Assembly (NCBI GenBank): GCA_964579735.1
Contig: CAZOHH010000016.1
Coordinates: 1-35,810 of the forward strand
Direction: 5' to 3'
Length of the DNA: 35,810 nucleotides
From: CAILLO01 sp964579735
Lineage (GTDB): Bacteria > Bacillota > Clostridia > Saccharofermentanales > UBA5734
The notes beneath the pieces were generated by a model. That model saw nothing but the letters and a program-made list of their open reading frames with translations, made no database searches and was not told the DNA's origin. Numbering within the stretch: the first letter of the stretch is position 1; the number at the start of each line of letters is the position of its first letter. Shown piece by piece: positions 16,084 through 24,156 of the stretch. The translations under genes were made by a program, and so were the position numbers.

Positions 16084-16820
16084 AAGCGATCATCCTCGCC
16101 GCTGGCTACGCCACCCGCCTCCACCCATTGACCGTGGACCGCGCCAAGGCCCTTCTCCCCGTCGCCGGGAGACCCATTCTGGACTACATCGCCGATGAGA
16201 TCGACACTCTCGAGGAAGTCGACGAGATCGTCGTCGTGAGCAACCACCTCTTCATCGAGCAATTCGAAGGCTGGGCCGAGGACCGCATCCGGCAGGGCGG
16301 ACGGAAGCAGATCGTCCTTCTCGACGACGGCTCCACCGATGACTCGAACAAGCTCGGCGCCATAGGCGACATGCAGTTCTGCATCGACCAGCTCCAGATC
16401 GACGAGGATGTCGTCATCATCGCCGGGGACAACCTCTTCACCTATCGCCTTGCGGATGCCTATGCGTTCTATCGTCGAACAGGCTCCGACACCGTTCTCG
16501 GCAAGCGGATCGAGGACAAGGACGATCTGCGGCGCATGGCCGTCGCCACGCTCGGCGAGGACGGTCTCGTCCTGGACATGGTCGAGAAGCCCCAGGAGCC
16601 CGTCTCCGATATCGCGATCTTCGCGACCTACTTCTACAACCGCGCGACCTTGCCGCTGATCCGAGTCTACCTCGACGAGGGGAACAAGCCCGACGCACCC
16701 GGCTACTTCCCGTCCTGGCTCTTCAAGTTCCACGAGGTGCGCGCCTATGTCTTCGACGGCGAATGCTACGATATCGGGACGCCCAAGGCTTACGAGCAGG
16801 TACAGGCCCTATTCGGATAG
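16080..16820 (+). CDS. Sugar-phosphate nucleotidyltransferase family protein
   Basis: The protein has 246 residues. The N-terminal signature VKAIILAAGYATRLHPLT and the KALLPVAGRPILDYI segment bind the NTP. AGDNLF supplies the metal-binding Asp, and VEKPQEPVSD is the usual substrate-loop region. The family makes NDP-sugars from NTP and sugar 1-phosphate; length and motifs fit RmlA/GalU-like enzymes, but the sugar is unknown. I choose GTG 16080, overlapping the methyltransferase stop and preceded by TTGGAGGA. An ATG at 16038 in the same frame would add 14 residues before the conserved start and has no ribosome-binding site. No other sugar-pathway gene is nearby. Confidence 0.9.
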   Translation: MKAIILAAGYATRLHPLTVDRAKALLPVAGRPILDYIADEIDTLEEVDEIVVVSNHLFIEQFEGWAEDRIRQGGRKQIVLLDDGSTDDSNKLGAIGDMQFCIDQLQIDEDVVIIAGDNLFTYRLADAYAFYRRTGSDTVLGKRIEDKDDLRRMAVATLGEDGLVLDMVEKPQEPVSDIAIFATYFYNRATLPLIRVYLDEGNKPDAPGYFPSWLFKFHEVRAYVFDGECYDIGTPKAYEQVQALFG

Positions 16821-16835
16821 ACGGAGGTTCACGAA

Positions 16836-17366
16836 ATGGATTCCTTCATGGAAAAGATCGTCGCCCGCAGAAAATCCCCAGCCGAACGCCTCAAGACGAC
16901 CGGCGTCGTCTTTCTGGCTCTGATCCTGATGGCGGTGGTGCTTGGCGTCCTGCCGAACATCCCCACCGTCGGTCCGTTCTTCCAGAGCGTCTCCTTCTTC
17001 CTCGTGGCCGGCATCGGCTTCGGGACGTGGTGGCTGATCACCGGACAGAACCTCGAGTTCGAGTACATCGTCACCAACATGGACCTCGACATCGACCAGA
17101 TCGTGTCCCAGCGCAAGCGCAAGCGCGTCTTCACCGCCAAGGCCAAGGATTTCGAGATCTGCGCCAAGCGCAATGGGCCCAATTACGCTGAATTCGCGAA
17201 GGGCACCTTCAAGCTGCTCGACTATTCCGGCAGCCCGAAGGCGCCGGACTGCTGGTTCATCATCACCCAGTACAAAGGGGACCGCGTGATGGTCCTGTTC
17301 GAGCCCGATGACCGCATGGTCCAGAATTTCCGCCGCTTCAACCCTGCACGGGTGAAGTTCGACTAG
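16836..17366 (+). CDS. DUF6106 family membrane protein
   Basis: The protein has 176 residues. Residues 1-20 are polar and basic (MDSFMEKIVARRKSPAERL). Two membrane helices follow at about 22-42 and 47-68, and then a soluble part with EFEYIVTNMDLDIDQIVSQRKRKR. This arrangement is characteristic of DUF6106 proteins of Clostridia. The family has no known function; the domain after the helices resembles a PH-like fold. GGAGGT stands eight bases before the ATG. It lies 15 bases after the nucleotidyltransferase gene and is probably co-transcribed with it. Confidence 0.78.
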   Translation: MDSFMEKIVARRKSPAERLKTTGVVFLALILMAVVLGVLPNIPTVGPFFQSVSFFLVAGIGFGTWWLITGQNLEFEYIVTNMDLDIDQIVSQRKRKRVFTAKAKDFEICAKRNGPNYAEFAKGTFKLLDYSGSPKAPDCWFIITQYKGDRVMVLFEPDDRMVQNFRRFNPARVKFD

Positions 17367-17439
17367 TCCGCCCCCTCGACCAGCCCCCGGACCTGCAGGT
17401 CGACCGTCGACGACGGCGGCCAGAGAAAGAGGTGGATCC

Positions 17440-18771
17440 ATGGCGCGCAAGGACCGTTTCACGAAACAGGAACTGAGCTGGATCTTCTACGACTGGGCCA
17501 ACTCCTCGCATTCCACCATCATCGTCGCCGCCATCCTCCCGATCTACTTCGTCAGCGTCGCCACGGCGGCAGGGGCCTCCGGCGACTACTGGTGGGGAAT
17601 CGGCACCTCGATCGCCACGCTCGTGATGGCCCTCTTCGCCCCGTTCCTCGGCTCCATCGGCGACTACAAGGGGATGAAGAAGAAGCTCTTCAGCATCTTC
17701 CTCGCCATCGGCATCGCCTCCACCGCCACGATCATCTTCTCCGACAGATGGGAGTACCTGCTCGTCGGATACATGTTCTCCTACATGGGCTTCATGGGCG
17801 CCAACCTCTTCTACGACTCCTTCCTGACCGACGTCACCACCGCCGACCGCATGGACCGCGTCTCCACCTACGGATACGGCCTCGGCTACATCGGCGGAAG
17901 CACGATCCCCTTCCTCTTCGCAATCGGCATCGTCATGACCGGCGAGTCCCTCGGCATCAGCAGCGTGCTCGCCGCGAAGATCGCCATCGCCATCGTCGTC
18001 TTCTGGTGGGGCCTTTTCAGCATCCCGATCCTGAAGAACGTCAAGCAGACGCATTACGAGGAGCGCCCCGCGAAGCTCTTCGCCGGCACTTTCGGCCGAA
18101 TCGGCCGGACCTTCATGGGCATCGTCTCCAACAAGGGCATCCGGGTCTTCGTACTCGCGTACTTCTTCTACATCGACGGCGTCAACACGGTCATCAACAT
18201 GGCGACGGCCTACGGCGCCACGCTCGGACTCGATACGACGGGAATGATCCTCGCGCTGATGGTGACGCAGCTCGTCGCGTTCCCCTGCGCCATCCTGTTC
18301 GGCCGCATGTCGAAGAGATTCGGGACGGTCGCCATGATCGGCTACGCGATCGGCGTCTACTTCGTGATCTGCACGGTCGGCTTCATCATGGGCTTCCTGC
18401 CCCTCGCGGTCTCCCAGATCCTGTTCTGGATCGTGGCCGTGCTGGTCGGCAGCGTGCAGGGCGGCATCCAGGCCCTTTCCCGCTCCTTCTTCGGAAAGAT
18501 CATCCCGCCGGAGAAGTCCAACGAGTACTTCGGCTTCTTCGACATCTTCGGCAAGTTCGCCGCCGTCCTCGGCCCGGCGCTCTACGCGTTCCTGCGCGGC
18601 GTCACCGGCAATCCGGCCTACGGCATCCTCGGCATCATGTCCCTCTTCCTCGTCGCCGGCATCATCGTCGTCATCGGGCGCAAGGACCTCCGAATCATGG
18701 AGGCCCACGCCACGAGCAAGGTCGACGCCGCGATCCAGAAGAAAGTGGACGACGCCGCCAATGGAGGTTGA
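17440..18771 (+). CDS. MFS transporter of the UMF1/Atg22-like family
   Basis: The protein has 443 residues and about twelve hydrophobic segments. The N-terminus KQELSWIFYDWANSSHS is the hallmark of the UMF1 family (related to yeast vacuolar Atg22). Other family features are VMALFAPFLGSIGDYKGMKKK, the loop between helices 2 and 3, and VGSVQGGIQALSRSFFGKIIPPEKSNEYFGFFDIFGKFA in the second half. Members export amino acids or other small solutes, and the substrate here is unknown. GAGGTGG about seven bases before the ATG supports the start. It lies 73 bases after the DUF6106 gene. A very strong hairpin follows 34 bases after its stop. Confidence 0.93.
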   Translation: MARKDRFTKQELSWIFYDWANSSHSTIIVAAILPIYFVSVATAAGASGDYWWGIGTSIATLVMALFAPFLGSIGDYKGMKKKLFSIFLAIGIASTATIIFSDRWEYLLVGYMFSYMGFMGANLFYDSFLTDVTTADRMDRVSTYGYGLGYIGGSTIPFLFAIGIVMTGESLGISSVLAAKIAIAIVVFWWGLFSIPILKNVKQTHYEERPAKLFAGTFGRIGRTFMGIVSNKGIRVFVLAYFFYIDGVNTVINMATAYGATLGLDTTGMILALMVTQLVAFPCAILFGRMSKRFGTVAMIGYAIGVYFVICTVGFIMGFLPLAVSQILFWIVAVLVGSVQGGIQALSRSFFGKIIPPEKSNEYFGFFDIFGKFAAVLGPALYAFLRGVTGNPAYGILGIMSLFLVAGIIVVIGRKDLRIMEAHATSKVDAAIQKKVDDAANGG

Positions 18772-18804
18772 TCCTCTGGGGAAGATTCCCATGGCGGACG
18801 GCAC

Positions 18805-18836
18805 GGGCCCCGGCGCGAAGGCGTCCGGGGCCCTTT
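18805..18836 (+). terminator. GC-rich hairpin after the MFS gene, probable terminator
   Basis: A nine-bp stem plus a three-bp extension across a one-base bulge (18805-18816 with 18821-18833) closes the tetraloop GAAG. Only three T residues follow, so termination may be partial. It lies at the 5' edge of the thioesterase remnant. Confidence 0.6.
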
Positions 18837-18841
18837 CCCGG

Positions 18842-19122
18842 CATGGCACCTACGTCTACGAGGTGCGCGGCACGGACACGGACCAGCGCGACCGCCTGCA
18901 CATGCACGCGCTTTTCTCCATGACGCGCTCCAGACCGCCGAGGGCGACCCCGATCCGGTCATCGGCATCGACGTGAACTACCTGTCCGAACTCCGCCTTT
19001 CGGACGAGGCGCTCCTCTACGTCGGGACACCTTCCGGAGGGACGGCTCTCGTGGAAGGACGCCTTTCGGACGGGTCGCCCGTGTTTCGAGCCCGCATCCT
19101 GCAGGCCGCCCGAAATCCATGA
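18842..19122 (+). pseudogene. Thioesterase (hotdog fold, acyl-ACP thioesterase-like) remnant, frameshifted and shortened
   Basis: Two pieces in different frames together resemble a thioesterase. The first (from 18842) reads YVYEVRGTDTDQRDRLHMHALFSM, like the first strand and helix of a hotdog domain. The second (18928-19122) reads IGIDVNYLSELRLSDEALLYVG and then VEGRLSDGSPVFRARI, like the last strands, ending at TGA 19120. The shift occurs near 18920-18930. The distance between the pieces is far shorter than in any intact thioesterase, so an internal deletion is likely as well as the frameshift. There is no clear start or ribosome-binding site, and a hairpin precedes it. I infer a decaying gene; a sequencing error alone would not explain the missing middle. 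Confidence 0.5.
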
Positions 19123-19183
19123 ACCCTGGAATCGCCTATCGAGTGGGGTTTCCGGCCTGACATAATCGTTCACAACCTATTCA

Positions 19184-19212
19184 TTGTATCCGTCCGAGAC
19201 TTTCTGTATAAT
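19184..19212 (+). promoter_or_regulatory. Sigma-A type promoter of the Gld-like ABC operon
   Basis: TTGTAT (19184-19189) and TATAAT (19207-19212) are 17 bases apart, the best -35/-10 pair in the window. Transcription would start near 19219, about 50 bases before the ATG of the ATPase gene. Confidence 0.85.
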
Positions 19213-19270
19213 TCGTTCTCGGACGCGCCCGCTGCGACAAAACCAAGACGGCGGACGAGGAGGGACTCGT

Positions 19271-20227
19271 ATGATCGAGATTAAAAACCTGGTCAAACAT
19301 TATGGCCCGATCCGTGCGGTGAACGACATCAGCTTCACCGTCAACCAAGGGGAGATCCTTGGCTTCCTCGGCCCGAACGGCGCCGGCAAGAGCACCACGA
19401 TGAACATCCTCACCGGTTTCCTCTCGGCCACGGCGGGCAGCGTCAAGATCAACGGCTTCGATATCCTCGAGGAGCCGCAGAAGGCGAAGGCCTGCATCGG
19501 ATACCTCCCGGAGAATCCGCCGCTGTACCTCGACATGACCGTCCTCGAGTACCTGCGGTTCGTCTGCGAACTGAAAGGTGTCCCGAAGGCCGACCGTGCC
19601 AAGCACCTCGCCGAGATCATGCGGCTGGTCCGCATCTCCGACGTGGCGAACCGCCTCACCAAGAACCTGTCGAAGGGCTACCGCCAGCGCGTCGGAATCG
19701 CCCAGGCGCTCGTCGGGAACCCGGAGGTCCTCGTTCTGGACGAACCCACCATCGGCCTCGACCCCAAGCAGATCATCGAGATCCGCAGCCTGGTCAAGGA
19801 CCTCGGCCGCAAGCACACCGTGATCCTCAGCTCCCATATCCTCACGGAAGTCAGTGCGGTCTGCGACCGGATCATCATCATCAACAAGGGCGTCATCGCC
19901 GCCGTCGACACCGCCGAGAACCTGTCCCGCCGATTCTCGAAGTCCACGCGGCTCCAGATCGCCGTCGAAGGACCCCAGCGCGACGTCATCACCCGCCTCC
20001 GCCACATCCCGGGCGTCCGCACCGCCGAGCACCTTTCCGAGAAGGAAGGCGGCATCAACTATTTCCTCGTCGAGAGCGAAAGCGATACGGACGTGCGCAA
20101 GCCGGTGTTCTTCGAGATGGCCCGCGCCTCCTACGCCATCCTCGAGATGCGGCCGCTCGACATGTCCCTGGAGGAGATCTTCCTCCAGGTCACCGGCAAC
20201 GCCTCCACAGGGAAGGGGGACAAGTAA
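19271..20227 (+). CDS. ABC transporter ATP-binding protein (GldA/ABC-2 type)
   Basis: The protein has 318 residues. Motifs are complete: Walker A GPNGAGKST (34-42), Q-loop region YLPENPPLYLDMTVLEYL, signature LSKGYRQRVGIAQAL, Walker B VLVLDEPTIGLD and the switch histidine in LSSHIL. The C-terminal 90 residues have the regulatory domain seen in GldA and other ABC-2 ATPases. ATG 19271 follows GAGGAGG; a TTG-type start at 19184 would lie within the promoter and is rejected. It energises the permease encoded two bases downstream. The substrate of this class is unknown outside gliding Bacteroidetes, where the same ABC type supports motility. Confidence 0.94.
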   Translation: MIEIKNLVKHYGPIRAVNDISFTVNQGEILGFLGPNGAGKSTTMNILTGFLSATAGSVKINGFDILEEPQKAKACIGYLPENPPLYLDMTVLEYLRFVCELKGVPKADRAKHLAEIMRLVRISDVANRLTKNLSKGYRQRVGIAQALVGNPEVLVLDEPTIGLDPKQIIEIRSLVKDLGRKHTVILSSHILTEVSAVCDRIIIINKGVIAAVDTAENLSRRFSKSTRLQIAVEGPQRDVITRLRHIPGVRTAEHLSEKEGGINYFLVESESDTDVRKPVFFEMARASYAILEMRPLDMSLEEIFLQVTGNASTGKGDK

Positions 20228-20228
20228 G

Positions 20229-21017
20229 ATGAAGAGAATCAACGCCATCCTGCGCAGGGACTATGCCTCCTTCTTCCGTTCCCCGATCGGCTATGTCGTC
20301 CTCGCGATCTACATGTTCCTGAACGGCATCTACTACACCGGCGACATCGGCAACAACGTCTCCGACATCGGCGGACAGATCGGCGCCTTCGAGTGGGTGG
20401 TCTTCATTCTTCTCATTCCGCTGATCACCATGAGGATCTTCTCCGAAGACCGCAAGAACGGCACGGAGATCCTGCTCCTCACTTCCCCCGCATCCGTATG
20501 GGAGATCGTGTTCGGCAAGTATCTGGCCGTGTTCAGCGTCTTCATGACCATGATCGCCAGTTCCTTCATCTTCCCCATCCTCACCGTAGCTTTCGGCGGC
20601 AACGTCGACGCCAAGGCGATCGGAGTCTACATCGGCTTCATCGGACTCGGCGCCGCCTTCCTCGCGGTCGGTGTCTTCGCCTCCTCGATGACCGAGAACC
20701 AGGTCATCGCGGCCGTGATCTCCGTCACTACCGTCGTCGTCCTGATGCTGTTCCAACTGGTCGCCTCGATCATCGGCGGGCTCGTATCGAGCCTCCTTTC
20801 GACCGTCAATATCTTCGGCCTGACGGACCTGCAGCTTTCAAACGCCTCCGCGGCCGTGACCGAGGCCGTGAACTGGGTCAACCCGATGACCCGCCTGGAC
20901 AACTTCGCCAAGGGCGTCTTCGAACTGGCACCGATTCTATATTTCCTCAGCGTCGTCGCGATCTTCCTGTTCCTCACCGTCAGGATGATCGAGAAGCGTC
21001 GCTGGAGTCAGGGGTGA
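20229..21017 (+). CDS. ABC-2 type permease (GldF-like)
   Basis: The protein has 262 residues and six hydrophobic segments. The N-terminal RRDYASFFRSPIGYVVLAIYMFLNGIYY and the loop RIFSEDRKNGTEILLLTSPASVWEIVFGKYLA are typical of GldF-like ABC-2 permeases. A conserved amphipathic region near residue 195-225 (ASAAVTEAVNWVNPMTRLDNFAKG) precedes the last helix. It begins two bases after the stop of its ATPase partner, so translation is coupled. Four bases separate it from the GldG-like gene. Role: membrane channel of an ABC exporter with an unknown substrate. Confidence 0.92.
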   Translation: MKRINAILRRDYASFFRSPIGYVVLAIYMFLNGIYYTGDIGNNVSDIGGQIGAFEWVVFILLIPLITMRIFSEDRKNGTEILLLTSPASVWEIVFGKYLAVFSVFMTMIASSFIFPILTVAFGGNVDAKAIGVYIGFIGLGAAFLAVGVFASSMTENQVIAAVISVTTVVVLMLFQLVASIIGGLVSSLLSTVNIFGLTDLQLSNASAAVTEAVNWVNPMTRLDNFAKGVFELAPILYFLSVVAIFLFLTVRMIEKRRWSQG

Positions 21018-21021
21018 TACG

Positions 21022-22617
21022 ATGAGTGCAGCGGACTTCAAGAACCAGAAGGAAGATCTTCCCGTCGAGGACTTCGAGGCGAAACCCGTCAAGCGCGGCG
21101 GCCTCGCGAAGGTCAAGGTCGACCGCAGGGCGAAGAACCTGCGGGTCTTCTCCCTGTCGAGCATCGTCCTCTTCATCGCGATCGTCCTCGTCATCAACCT
21201 CGTCTTCCAGAACCTCCTGGGCAGCGCGACCACCTTCGACTGGACGCCGACGCAATCCTACTCCATCAGCGATACGACGAAGACCATCCTGACGAAGCTG
21301 ACGGACAAGATACGCATCGTCGCCCTCTTCGACCGCGCCAGCTGGAGCTCCGTCTATTCGAGCTTCCTCAACAGCTACTCGGTGTCGAACACCGGCGCCC
21401 AGGTCGGCGAAGTGCCGATCCTCCTCGACGAATACGTGAAGCTATCCAGCGGAAAGCTTTCCGTCGAGTACGTCAACCCGGTGAAGGTCCCCGGCATCAT
21501 CAAGGAACTCGACCCGGACGGCGTCCTGGGGCTGACCGACTCCTCGGCCGGCAGCTACATCTTCGTGGACGAGGCGAGCGGCAAGAGCAAGATCGTCACC
21601 CTGTCCGAGATGTACGCGCTGACCGCCGATTCCTACGGCTACAGCTACACCAACTCGGGCCTGATCGCCGAACAGGCCGTCAGCGGCGCGATCCAGTATG
21701 TCTCCTCGAAGGTGACGCCCGTCGTCTACTTCGTGACCGGACATGACGAATCGGACTTCCAGACCGACTACGTGCAGTTCGCCAAGATCCTGAAGACCAA
21801 CAACTTCGACACCAAGACCCTCGACATCCGCACCGTCTCCAAGATCCCGGACGACGCGGCGATGGTGGCCTTCCTCGACCCCATCCTCGACATCTCCTCG
21901 ACCGAAGGCACTCTCCTGAAGACCTATCTCCACGGCGGCGGACGCATGCTCCTCTTCTGCGGCTTCAACGACAGCGCCTACCCGGAGATGAACATCCTCC
22001 TGTCCGAATTCAACATCGAGATCACACGCGATCGCGTCCGGGAAAGCGATACCGGCCGCCGCTTCGCGCAGGACCCCTACACTTTCCTCGCTGAAGTCCC
22101 GACGAGCCCGGTGGCCAGCCAGGCCTACCAGCTGATCCTCGGCAGCGCGCGCCGTCTCATCCCCGTGGCGAACACCCTCACCTGGCTCACGACCAGCCCG
22201 ATTCTCCAGACTTCCGCGGGGGGTATCTCCGAAGCCAATGGCGATGCCAACTCCCCGAGCATCGAAGGCACCCAGATCCTCGGCCTCGCCGCGGAAAACA
22301 AGGGTTGGACGACAGGCAGCACCAAGACGGCGAAGGTCGTCGTCCTTGGAAGCAGCAGCCTCGTCAGCGACGCCGCCCTCACGAAGCTGGGCAGCTACTC
22401 CCAGTACAACCAGTACTTCATCTACTATGCCATGGAATGGTTGATCGACGCCTCGGCGAACAGCCTCTACATTCCCGCCAAGCCACTCCCGAGCTACTCC
22501 CTCACCGCCGGCAACGCCTCCTCGGCTCTGATCGCCGAAATCCTCGTGGCCGCGCTGATTCCCCTCGGCCTGCTGCTCGCAGCCCTGCTGGTCTTCCGTA
22601 GAAGACGCCACCTGTGA
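21022..22617 (+). CDS. GldG family protein (ABC-type system auxiliary component)
   Basis: The protein has 531 residues. The N-terminal 40 residues are charged and cytoplasmic, then one membrane helix (about 44-66), a large extracytoplasmic part, and a C-terminal helix near 502-526 ending in RRRRHL. The segment YSISDTTKTILTKLTDKIRIVALFDR and the later VYFVTGHDESDFQTDYVQFAKILKTNNFDTKTLDI are the GldG / IFT52-like signature region. In gliding bacteria GldG works with GldF and GldA; in Firmicutes the role is unknown. The start is four bases after the permease stop. It is a standard member of this five-gene set. Confidence 0.88.
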   Translation: MSAADFKNQKEDLPVEDFEAKPVKRGGLAKVKVDRRAKNLRVFSLSSIVLFIAIVLVINLVFQNLLGSATTFDWTPTQSYSISDTTKTILTKLTDKIRIVALFDRASWSSVYSSFLNSYSVSNTGAQVGEVPILLDEYVKLSSGKLSVEYVNPVKVPGIIKELDPDGVLGLTDSSAGSYIFVDEASGKSKIVTLSEMYALTADSYGYSYTNSGLIAEQAVSGAIQYVSSKVTPVVYFVTGHDESDFQTDYVQFAKILKTNNFDTKTLDIRTVSKIPDDAAMVAFLDPILDISSTEGTLLKTYLHGGGRMLLFCGFNDSAYPEMNILLSEFNIEITRDRVRESDTGRRFAQDPYTFLAEVPTSPVASQAYQLILGSARRLIPVANTLTWLTTSPILQTSAGGISEANGDANSPSIEGTQILGLAAENKGWTTGSTKTAKVVVLGSSSLVSDAALTKLGSYSQYNQYFIYYAMEWLIDASANSLYIPAKPLPSYSLTAGNASSALIAEILVAALIPLGLLLAALLVFRRRRHL

Positions 22618-22653
22618 TCTGTTCCGATCGGAGACCGTAAAGGAGCATCGAAC

Positions 22654-24150
22654 ATGAAACCATGGAGATCCCTGGGCATCTTCGGCATCGTGCTGGTGGG
22701 CCTGATCCTCATTCTCGTGGCCGTCAAGCAGTTCATGCCCACGGCGGTGGAACTTACACCGACGCCGACGCCGGGCCCCGACCCCGTGATGAAGTATGCG
22801 GAAGCGGACGTCGCCACGGTGACCATCCTCAACCCGAACGTCCGATTCGCCCTGCTGGCGACCAAGGTCGACGGAACGGGAGGCGCGGCCGCGACCTATA
22901 CGTGGTCCGTGGCCGACCCGAGCGGCTACCCCTACGTCGCGAATTCAGTGAGCTATCTCGCGAAGAACCTGCTATCCGTTTCGGCGCTGACGGAAGTCGC
23001 CACCGACGCGAGCGACCTCGCCTCCTTCGGACTCGCGGAGCCCAAGGTCACCCTGACCCTCCGCATGCGTGACGGTATGACGCACGTGCTCAAGTATGGC
23101 GACCTCGCTCCTGGCGGGTCCGGTTACTATGTGATGCTCGATGACACCCGCCGCATATGCATCGCCACCTCCTCGTCCTACAACTATGCGATGCAGACCC
23201 CCCTCGATCTCATCGACAAGACAGTTCCCATCAACGGCATGACCGCGGAAAGCGTCCTGTCCTTCGAACTTCTCCGCGAGGGCGACAACGCAGACATCCT
23301 GGCCGTCCTGGAAGGTTCGGACACCTCGAAGACCTGGCAGATCAAGAAGCCGATCGCGGTTCTAGCCGATCCGACCAACCTGTCCACCCTGATCGGTCAG
23401 GTCGTCGCCATCTCCCCGACCGCCTACGTCGAACTCGCCCCCATGGACTTGTCCAAATACGGTCTCGACACCCCCCGATACACGCTGATCCTGAAGAGCG
23501 CGACCGGTGAAGTGACCATCAAGATCGGCGACGACGCCGGGTCCGGCACCAGCTACGCCCTGAGCAGCGCGACCCCCGTTGTCTTCAAGATGTCCATGGG
23601 CGGACTCGCGAACATCGATTCGAGCTTGCTCAACCTGATCAACAAGATCATCTATCTCCCCAACATCTGGGAGGTCGCGAAGATCGACATCGACATCGAC
23701 GGCAAGCACATCCTCGCCGAAATCGACACGACCGTCGACCAGGCGGACGAAAGCGGGACATTCAAGATCAACGGGAAGGACGCCAAGGTCGTGAACGGCA
23801 GCGGCGACTCCTACTTCCGGAGCTTCTATGTCTCCGTGATCAGCAAGATCGTGGAGCGCTTCGAACTCGATGCGACCCCTGCCGACACGGCCGATATCCG
23901 GATAGCGTATACGGCGAAGGGCACCGGCATCGTCACGACGCTGACCTTCACGAAGACGTCCCGCGACGGATACTATGTCTTCAACAACGGCGTCTACACG
24001 GGATTCGTGATCAACCGGAAGGATTTCTACTCTACGGAACCCACCAACCTAGGACTCCTTCCGGCTTATGAAAAGCTGGTGGATGCCATGGCCAACGCCG
24101 TGGACGGCATCTACGCAACGCCGACCCCCGCGCCCACCGCGGCGGGCTGA
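22654..24150 (+). CDS. DUF4340 domain protein, membrane anchored
   Basis: The protein has 498 residues. One N-terminal membrane helix (about residues 8-27) is followed by a Thr/Pro-rich spacer and tandem DUF4340-type domains outside the membrane. Repeated phrases include FGLAEPKVTLTLRMRDGMTHVLKYGD and YGLDTPRYTLILKSATGEVTIKIGD, which are two copies of the same strand-turn-strand unit. The C-terminus has a second Pro/Thr/Ala-rich stretch. DUF4340 proteins nearly always follow GldG-like genes and are thought to be the extracytoplasmic partner of that ABC system. AAAGGAG lies about nine bases before the ATG. The next gene starts seven bases after its stop. Confidence 0.88.
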   Translation: MKPWRSLGIFGIVLVGLILILVAVKQFMPTAVELTPTPTPGPDPVMKYAEADVATVTILNPNVRFALLATKVDGTGGAAATYTWSVADPSGYPYVANSVSYLAKNLLSVSALTEVATDASDLASFGLAEPKVTLTLRMRDGMTHVLKYGDLAPGGSGYYVMLDDTRRICIATSSSYNYAMQTPLDLIDKTVPINGMTAESVLSFELLREGDNADILAVLEGSDTSKTWQIKKPIAVLADPTNLSTLIGQVVAISPTAYVELAPMDLSKYGLDTPRYTLILKSATGEVTIKIGDDAGSGTSYALSSATPVVFKMSMGGLANIDSSLLNLINKIIYLPNIWEVAKIDIDIDGKHILAEIDTTVDQADESGTFKINGKDAKVVNGSGDSYFRSFYVSVISKIVERFELDATPADTADIRIAYTAKGTGIVTTLTFTKTSRDGYYVFNNGVYTGFVINRKDFYSTEPTNLGLLPAYEKLVDAMANAVDGIYATPTPAPTAAG

Positions 24151-24156
24151 CGCGAC

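Noticed and set aside
17378..17420. Palindromic sequence around GACCTGCAGGTC as an operator before the MFS gene
   Set aside because: It is a short palindrome expected by chance in GC-rich DNA; no promoter lies beside it.
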